A stretch of 64,000 bases of DNA from DASUPK01 sp963782345. GTDB taxonomy: Bacteria > Actinomycetota > Thermoleophilia > Solirubrobacterales > 70-9. The stretch lies in contig CAWAJF010000008.1 in assembly GCA_963782345.1 (NCBI GenBank), forward strand, positions 1 through 64,000. Reading direction: 5' to 3'. This document shows positions 58,587 to 64,000 of the stretch, piece by piece (position 1 is the stretch's first letter; every line of letters begins with the position of its first letter). The notes beneath the pieces were generated by a model. The model was not told the origin of the DNA. It made no database searches and saw nothing but the letters and a program-made list of their open reading frames with translations. A program made the translations under genes and the position numbers.

Positions 58587-58781
58587 TCAGACCGCCTTCG
58601 TGACCTTGTTCGACTTCAGGCACCGAGCGCAGACGTAGACGCGCGCGGTGCCCCCGCCGGGCTCCTGGATCCGCACCTTCTGCAGGTTCGGGTTGAAGCG
58701 CCGCCGGGTGGCGATCATCGAGTGACTCCGCGAGTTGCCGAACGCGGGGCGCTTGCCGCAGCTGTGACAGACCTTCGCCAT
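58587..58781 (-). CDS. rpmB: 50S ribosomal protein L28
   Basis: 64 residues. AKVCHSCGKRPAFGNSRSHS, TRRRFNPNLQKVRI and VYVCARCLKSNKVTK match L28, with two CxxC pairs of the zinc-binding form. ATG 58781 starts the conserved region. It is divergent from the PAS-EAL gene. Confidence 0.95.
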   Translation of the reverse strand: MAKVCHSCGKRPAFGNSRSHSMIATRRRFNPNLQKVRIQEPGGGTARVYVCARCLKSNKVTKAV

Positions 58782-58920
58782 GGGCGGGGCATGGTAGCGG
58801 CCGCCAGGTCGCTCAGGAGGGAGTGGGCGCTGCTTGAAGAAACCATCAGGTTCTGCGGTAGATCTGCCGGCGAATAGCCAGTAGGCAACCAATTCCCCCG
58901 CAGCGCCGCTTACCAAGGTG

Positions 58921-60072
58921 ATGAGCATCCGGCAAACGACGCCGTTCCACTCACGCACACGCTTGGCGGCGGAGGTCGAAGGGCTGGGCTCGATCGCCGA
59001 CTACCTCGGCGACATGATCTCCGCCCATGCCCCCGACGGGACGTATCGATATGTCTCCCCGGCATCGAAGGAGCTGCTCGGGTACAAGCCGGACGAGCTG
59101 ATCGGGAAGTCCGTCTTCGACTACTTCCATCCGGACGACTCCGCCAAGGTCGGGGTCGCCCACCGCAGCACCCTGGAGGGGGCTCCGTTCACCGTCGCGT
59201 ACCGGCTGCGGCGCAAGGACAACGAGTACGTCTGGGTCGAGACCACGACCCGCGTCGTCAACGACGTCGACACCGGCACCGTCATCGAGATCGTCTGCTC
59301 GACTCGGTCGCTGAGCGACCGCCGCACGGTGGACAGGATGACCAGCGACGAGCACCGTCAATCGCTCGACAGGATCCAGACGGTCCTCGACAGCGAGCAG
59401 ATCAACCCGGTCTACCAGCCGATCTACGATCTGCAGACCGGCCGGGTCGTCGCCTGCGAGGCGCTCTCCCGCTTTCCGGGGCGGCCCGAGCGCGGGCCCG
59501 ACCGCTGGTTCGCCGAGGCCTGGGACGTAGGCCTCGGGGTACCTCTCGAGCTGCTGGCGGTGCGGATTGCGGCCGATGCCCTCCAACGCCTTCCGCGTGA
59601 CATCAGTCTCTGCATCAACGCCTCTCCGCCCACGATCTTCGCCGGCGGGTTCCTCGAGTGCCTCGGCGATGCCGCCGATCGCGTCACCGTCGAGCTCACG
59701 GAGCACCTCCACGTCGACGACTACGAAGGGTTCACGGCGAAGCTGGCGCCTCTGCGCGAGGCGGGCGGAATGGTCGCGATCGACGACTTCGGGGCCGGAT
59801 ACGCGAGCCTCCGCCACATCATCAAGGTGCGCCCGGAGTGGATCAAGCTCGACATCTCGCTGACCGAGCGGATCGACGAGAACCCGCTGGTCCACGCGCT
59901 CGCCACCTCACTGGTCTCCTTCGCAGAGAAGGTCGGCGTGCGGGTGATCGCCGAGGGCATCGAGACCGAGGAGGAGCTCGAGTCGCTGCTCGACATCGGC
60001 TTCCGCTACGGCCAGGGGTTCTACTTCGGAGTGCCCGCACCGCTCGACGACGTGCTCGAGCAGATCGGCTAG
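58921..60072 (+). CDS. PAS-EAL cyclic-di-GMP phosphodiesterase
   Basis: 383 residues. A PAS domain (about 25-135; YRYVSPASKELLGYKPDELI, FDYFHPDD) is followed by an EAL domain with CEALSRF, INASPPT, VELTEH, IDDFGAGYASLRH, KLDISLTERI and IAEGIETEEE, so the catalytic set is present. It should hydrolyse cyclic-di-GMP in response to a PAS-sensed signal. ATG 58921 is preferred over GTG 58918. It has no membrane segment, unlike the diguanylate cyclase at 4.3 kb. Confidence 0.92.
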   Translation: MSIRQTTPFHSRTRLAAEVEGLGSIADYLGDMISAHAPDGTYRYVSPASKELLGYKPDELIGKSVFDYFHPDDSAKVGVAHRSTLEGAPFTVAYRLRRKDNEYVWVETTTRVVNDVDTGTVIEIVCSTRSLSDRRTVDRMTSDEHRQSLDRIQTVLDSEQINPVYQPIYDLQTGRVVACEALSRFPGRPERGPDRWFAEAWDVGLGVPLELLAVRIAADALQRLPRDISLCINASPPTIFAGGFLECLGDAADRVTVELTEHLHVDDYEGFTAKLAPLREAGGMVAIDDFGAGYASLRHIIKVRPEWIKLDISLTERIDENPLVHALATSLVSFAEKVGVRVIAEGIETEEELESLLDIGFRYGQGFYFGVPAPLDDVLEQIG

Positions 60073-61543
60073 CGCCGCTTCTTCTTCTTCTTGCAGCTCT
60101 TGTGCTTCTTCGCGATCGCCGCGCGGTTCTTCTGCTTCTTCTTCTTGCACTTCTTCGGCGTCGGTGCCGTCAGCGCCGTCAGCGCCGGCGGTACCGGTGC
60201 CGGCGCCGGCAGGGCCGCGGCAGGAGCCGGATCGCCGAGAAGTCGCGCCACGGCGTAGTCGGTCGTCTCACCCGCGGGTCCGGTCTCCCCGACCAGCACG
60301 ATCTTGCCGTCGGGCTGGAGGGCCATGCCGCGCGCGACATCGACGCCGGTGAAGTTGACCGTCGTCTTTCCGCCGGTGCCGAAGCTGGGATCGAGGACGC
60401 CGTTCGGCATCAGCCTCGCCACCGCGAAGCCGTCGCCGTCAGTGCCTGCGACCAGGATCTTGCCGTCGGGCTGGAGGGCGATCGCGTAGGCGACGTCGGT
60501 GCCGCCGAAGTCGACGGAGACCTGTCCGTTCGCGCCGGGACCGAAGGTCGAGTCATAGAACCCGTCGGTCTTCACCCGGGCGACACCGAAGTTGCCGCCC
60601 CCGGGACCGGCGACCAGGATCTTGCCGTCGGGCTGAACCGCGACCGCGGTCGCGCCCCGCGGCAGCTCGCTGTTCCCACCCTCCGAGTGACCGGTGCCGA
60701 GTCCGAAACTGGTGTCGACCGCGCCAGCGGAATTCAGGCTGAGAATGGCCAATCTCGGGTTCCCGCCGGTGCTCGTAGTGCCGGCGACTACGATCTTCGA
60801 GCCGGAGAGGGCGACCGCCCTCGCACCGTCAGTGTCGCCGGTGAAGTCGGCCCGCTCCCGGCCGTTGCCGTCGAAGGTGTTGTCGATCGTTCCTGCCGAC
60901 GTGACCCGAGCGATGGCGAACTGGTTGTCGCTGAACCCGACCGCGACGACGCTCCCGTCGGACTGGCGGACGAGGTCGCCCGCGCCGTCATTGCCGGTCG
61001 TCGCGCCGTCCAGTCCGGCGAAGTTGACGTTCGGATGCCCGTCGGTGCCGAATCCCGTGTCGTAGGCGCCGGTCAACCCCAGACGGCCGATCGTCATGTT
61101 CCCGCCCATGCCCCCATTCGTCCCGGCCATCAGCAGCTTCCCATCCGGCTGGAGCCCGAGCGCATTGGCGCCGTTGGCCGGATCGGTGCCCTCGGAGAAG
61201 GTGGGGCCTCCGAAGCCGTCCGGGGCGCCGCTTGGCGACAGCTGCAGGATGGACCAGCCCGAATCCGTGAGATTTGGCGGGTTGAATACGAAGGTCGAGC
61301 CGAGGACCACGATGCGCCCGTCGGGCCGCACGACGACGTCGCTTGCCGTGTCGGTACTGGGGACGACGTTGGTGTGGATGTTGTGAACGAACCTGCCGTT
61401 CGTCGCGAACGAGGTGTCGAGGTCACCCGCGGCGGCGGATGCCCAGGCCGCCGCGAGCAGATAGACGGCGATCGCGAAGGCGGCTGCGAGCGCGTAGACC
61501 CTGCCTGGATGTCGCCTCCGGATGACTACCGCGCCCGCTTCAT
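60069..61543 (-). pseudogene. Delta-60 repeat surface protein, N-terminal frameshift
   Basis: At least six delta-60 repeats of about 50 residues (VAVQPDGKILVAGPGG, IALQPDGKILVAGTDG, MALQPDGKIVLVGETG) form a beta propeller, followed by a Pro/Ala linker and a Lys-rich tail (KKCKKKKQKN ... KKKKKRR). The signal peptide and first repeat (AAAFAIAVYLLAAAWAS, then GDLDTSF) are in frame upstream of GTG 61331, but their only ATG (61543) is in another frame; one missing base near 61525 would connect them. Its stop shares CTAG with the PAS-EAL gene. Confidence 0.7.
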
Positions 61544-61587
61544 TGCCCCGAGCCTAGCCCAGATGGGCGATCCGGACGGCGTGACTC

Positions 61588-62031
61588 CTAGAAGCCGCTC
61601 GCCAGCTCCGCCATCCGCATCACGGCGATCGCCGCGTTTCGCCCCTGGTCGCGCTTGTCCCCGCCCGCCCGGGCTTCCGCCTGCTCGCGGGTGTCGCAGG
61701 TGATCACGCCGAAGGCGCAGGGAACGCCGGTATCGAGCTGGACCCGCTGGATGCCGCTCGCGGCCTCCGCGCAGACGTAGTCGTAGTGGTTCGTCTCTCC
61801 GCGGATCACGACGCCGAGGCAGGCGACGCCGGCGAACCGGCCGGACTCGGCGCAGAGCTTGGCGGCCAGCGGCAGCTCGAACGCGCCCGGGACCTCGTAG
61901 GTATGCACCGACGTCGGCGCCACCCCCTCGTCGCCGAAGGCCTCCACCGCGCCGTTCACCAGGCGCTCGGCGAGATCCTCGTAGAAGGTCGCGACGCAGA
62001 CCGCGAATTCGAGCTCGGCTAGATCCGCCAC
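61588..62031 (-). CDS. ribH: 6,7-dimethyl-8-ribityllumazine synthase
   Basis: 147 residues. FAVCVATFYEDLAERLVNGA, TYEVPGAFELPLAAKLCAES, GVVIRGETNHYDYVCAEAAS (substrate-binding) and PCAFGVITCDTREQAEAR are present. It joins two substrates to give lumazine, the penultimate riboflavin step. It is the last gene of the rib operon read here; GTG start. Confidence 0.95.
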   Translation of the reverse strand: MADLAELEFAVCVATFYEDLAERLVNGAVEAFGDEGVAPTSVHTYEVPGAFELPLAAKLCAESGRFAGVACLGVVIRGETNHYDYVCAEAASGIQRVQLDTGVPCAFGVITCDTREQAEARAGGDKRDQGRNAAIAVMRMAELASGF

Positions 62032-62060
62032 GCGCGGAACCTATCCGGATTGGGCCGCCG

Positions 62061-63395
62061 CTAGTCGCCGGGCGGGTAGTCGCCGGGCTCCCGGCGGTTC
62101 TCCTCGTCCTTGCGGTGCTCCTCGTAGAGGAGCTGCTCGTCCAGCGGCAAGCCCTGATGGTGCAGCGCGTGGCCCATCCGGTCGCGCTTGGCGTTCAGAT
62201 AGGCCTCGTTGTGCGGGTTCGGCACGGATTGGATCGGCACCTGATCGGTGACCGAGAGCCCGTAGCCCTCGAGGCCGAGAATCTTCTTCGGATTGTTCGT
62301 CAGGATCCGGATGCTCGACAGGCCGAGGTCGACCAGGATCTGGGCGCCGATCCCGTAGTCCCGCAGGTCGGCGGGCAGCCCGAGCTTGAGGTTGGCGTCG
62401 ACCGTGTCGAGGCCCTCCTCCTGCAGCTTGTAGGCGCGCAGCTTGTTGAGCAGGCCGATCCCGCGTCCCTCCTGGGAGAGGTAGAGCAGGACGCCCTTGC
62501 CCTCCTGCTCGATCGTCGCGAGCGCCGCCTCGAGCTGCTCCCCGCAGTCGCAGCGCAGTGAGTGGAAGACGTCGCCGGTGAGGCATTCCGAGTGCACCCG
62601 GACCAGGACGTCCTCGGAGCCGGCGACCTCGCCCTTGACCATCGCGACGTGGTGCTTGTCGTCGATCAGCGAGCGGTAGCCGACCGCGCTGAACTCGCCG
62701 AACTTGGTCGGCAGCTTGGTGGAGACGATCCGCTCGACCAGCTTCTCGGTGCGGCGCCGGTAGGCGATCAAGTCGGCGACCGTGACCATCTTCAGGTCGT
62801 GCTTCGCGCAGTACTCGGCCAGATCGGGGACGCGGGCCATCGTCCCGTCCTCGTTCATGATCTCGCAGATCACCCCGGCCGGAATCAGGCCGGCGAGGCG
62901 CGCCAGGTCGACCGCCGCCTCGGTCTGGCCGGTGCGCTCCAGCACTCCTCCGTCCTTCGCCTTCAGCGGGAAGACGTGACCGGGCTGGACCAGGTCCTCC
63001 GGCTGGGAGTGCGGGTCGATCGCGACCTGGACAGTGCGGGCGCGGTCGGCCGCCGAGATCCCGGTGGTGACGCCCTCGCGGGCCTCGACCGAGACGGTGA
63101 ACGCGGTCTGGAACGGCGCCTCGTTCTTGGCGGCCATCAGGTTGAGGCCGAGCTCGTTGCAGCGCTCGTCGGTCAGGGCGAGGCAGATCAGGCCTCGCCC
63201 GTGGGTGGCCATGAAGTTGATCGCCTCAGGGGTGGCGAACTGGGCCGCCAGCGTCAGGTCCCCCTCGTTCTCGCGGTTCTCGTCGTCGCAGACCACGACC
63301 ATGCGCCCCCTGCGGATGTCCTCGATCGCCTCCTCGATGGTGGCGAAGGGAGATTCGGTGCTCGACTCGGTCAAGTTGCGCTCCTTGATCGACAT
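62061..63395 (-). CDS. ribBA: Bifunctional DHBP synthase/GTP cyclohydrolase II
   Basis: 444 residues. The RibB half contains VVVCDDENRENEGDLTLAAQ and DPHSQPEDLVQPGHVFPL; the RibA half contains VRVHSECLTGDVFHSLRCDC with the zinc-binding cysteines, GEQLEAALATIEQEG and YLSQEGRGIGLLNK. ATG 63395 follows AAAAGGAG and lies four bases after the ribC stop. Both reactions feed riboflavin synthesis. Confidence 0.96.
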   Translation of the reverse strand: MSIKERNLTESSTESPFATIEEAIEDIRRGRMVVVCDDENRENEGDLTLAAQFATPEAINFMATHGRGLICLALTDERCNELGLNLMAAKNEAPFQTAFTVSVEAREGVTTGISAADRARTVQVAIDPHSQPEDLVQPGHVFPLKAKDGGVLERTGQTEAAVDLARLAGLIPAGVICEIMNEDGTMARVPDLAEYCAKHDLKMVTVADLIAYRRRTEKLVERIVSTKLPTKFGEFSAVGYRSLIDDKHHVAMVKGEVAGSEDVLVRVHSECLTGDVFHSLRCDCGEQLEAALATIEQEGKGVLLYLSQEGRGIGLLNKLRAYKLQEEGLDTVDANLKLGLPADLRDYGIGAQILVDLGLSSIRILTNNPKKILGLEGYGLSVTDQVPIQSVPNPHNEAYLNAKRDRMGHALHHQGLPLDEQLLYEEHRKDEENRREPGDYPPGD

Positions 63396-63399
63396 CTGA

Positions 63400-64000
63400 C
63401 TACTCCTTTTCATGAATCGGGTTGCTCCTCGGCTTCGCCTTCGGAGCACCCTCGGATGACAAGGGTGACACGCCGCCGTCGCCGGACAACTGGCGGCGGA
63501 CATAGCGGGCGAGCACGTCGCACTCGACGTTGATGCGGTCGCCGGGCTCCAGCGCGCCGAGCGTGGTGCGCTCGAGGGTCTCGGGGATCAGCGATACCTC
63601 CAGGCCGGAATCGGTGAGATCGGCGATCGTCAGGCTCACTCCCTCGATCGCGATCGATCCCCGCTCGACGACGTATGGCAGCAGCTCGCCGGGCAGCTCG
63701 ATCCGCACCCGCTTCGCGAAGCCGTCGGCGGAGAGATCCGAGACCGTGGCCGTCCCGTCGACGTGTCCCTGGACGACGTGGCCGCCGAGCCGGTCGCTCG
63801 CACGCAGCGGGAGCTCGAGATTGACGGGCGAGGACGGCTCCAGCTCTCCCAAGGTCGTCAGGGAGAGGGTCTGGTGCATGACGTCCGCCGCGAAGGCGCC
63901 GTCGCCTATCGAGGTGGCCGTGAGGCAGGCGCCGTTGACCGCGATCGAGTCCCCTTCGGCCAGCTCGGAGGAGAGCTCGGCCCCGATCCGCAGGCGCACT
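63400..64000 (-). CDS. ribC: Riboflavin synthase alpha subunit, 5' end outside window
   Basis: About 200 residues visible; the first 40 or so (MFTGIVEE-type start) are cut off. AEGDSIAVNGACLTATSIGD, GGHVVQGHVDGTATVSDL, ERGSIAIEGVSLTIADLTDS and LSLIPETLERTTLG-like segments show the two lumazine-binding repeats. The last residues (EGAPKAKPRSNPIHEKE) come from a dispersed hairpin repeat at 63419-63451 that lies inside the reading frame. Confidence 0.93.
   Translation of the reverse strand, partial: VRLRIGAELSSELAEGDSIAVNGACLTATSIGDGAFAADVMHQTLSLTTLGELEPSSPVNLELPLRASDRLGGHVVQGHVDGTATVSDLSADGFAKRVRIELPGELLPYVVERGSIAIEGVSLTIADLTDSGLEVSLIPETLERTTLGALEPGDRINVECDVLARYVRRQLSGDGGVSPLSSEGAPKAKPRSNPIHEKE
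63419..63451. repeat. Dispersed hairpin repeat, copy 3
   Basis: GGGTTGCTCC with GGAGCACCC around TCGGCTTCGCCTTC. It differs from copy 1 at only a few loop positions and lies within the last codons of ribC, lengthening that protein by about a dozen residues. Confidence 0.7.

Noticed and set aside
63400..64000. FMN riboswitch for the rib operon
   Set aside because: The upstream leader of the rib genes lies beyond the window, so nothing can be seen.

Overview
The window looks like a chromosomal segment of a high-GC actinobacterium, most likely class Thermoleophilia (Solirubrobacterales or a relative). This is an inference from four things: the consistent high-GC coding style, the WhiG-type sigma factor, the L32/YceD, PlsX-ACP-RNase III-SMC and S16-KH-TrmD-L19 gene orders, and several secreted proteins with the N-terminal pattern 'SP(S)LIISIVALIVALGGTA' that is typical of that group.

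Layout. 1-5.9 kb: a cut-off tRNA-Val, a hypothetical protein, an SDR epimerase, a candidate structured small RNA with its own terminator, an NfeD-like protein, two hypotheticals, a membrane diguanylate cyclase, and tRNA-Cys and tRNA-Gly. 5.9-12.8 kb: a small secreted protein, a secreted trypsin-like protease, an RNase H/EF-G-like pair, a WhiG/FliA sigma factor, an XerC/D recombinase and an L,D-transpeptidase. 12.97-13.68 kb: a 5-formyl-THF cyclo-ligase family gene whose last 45 bp serve as an attachment site. 13.63-23.65 kb: a roughly 10 kb integrated element, bounded by perfect 45-bp direct repeats. It has a badly decayed tyrosine integrase, an excisionase-like protein, a frameshifted RepA-like ATPase gene ending in iteron-like CGTTGG repeats, RHH and XRE regulators and about a dozen unrecognised small genes. 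23.65-33.1 kb: an alpha/beta hydrolase (originally coupled to the folate gene), SOS-controlled dinB, an ilvD-hypothetical-hypothetical-thiD operon, and the dprA/comM/yraN/rnhB group.

33.1-38.1 kb: lepB, rplS, trmD, khpA, rpsP, ffh and ftsY. 38.2-42.6 kb: tandem secreted paralogs (one frameshifted) and a large LuxR-type AAA regulator. 42.7-48.9 kb: smc, rnc (with altered active-site residues), acpP, plsX, rpmF and a YceD-like gene. 48.9-52.3 kb: a methyltransferase, a crotonase, another frameshifted secreted protein, and a DUF6285/phosphotransferase pair. 52.4-58.8 kb: a SepIVA-like coiled-coil protein, coaD, rsmD, recG, a DUF427 protein, a DAK-type kinase and rpmB. 58.9-64 kb: a PAS-EAL phosphodiesterase, a delta-60 repeat surface protein and the riboflavin genes ribH, ribBA and ribC (cut by the window end).

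Most of the window is housekeeping: translation and protein export, fatty-acid initiation, chromosome segregation, competence/DNA repair and riboflavin. The accessory interest lies in the decayed integrated element with its candidate replication origin, the structured RNA at 2.2 kb, short dispersed hairpin repeats, the noncanonical lepB start, and key enzymes with altered catalytic residues (RNase III, the EF-G-like protein). Promoters are not called because no convincing -10/-35 pairs were found.
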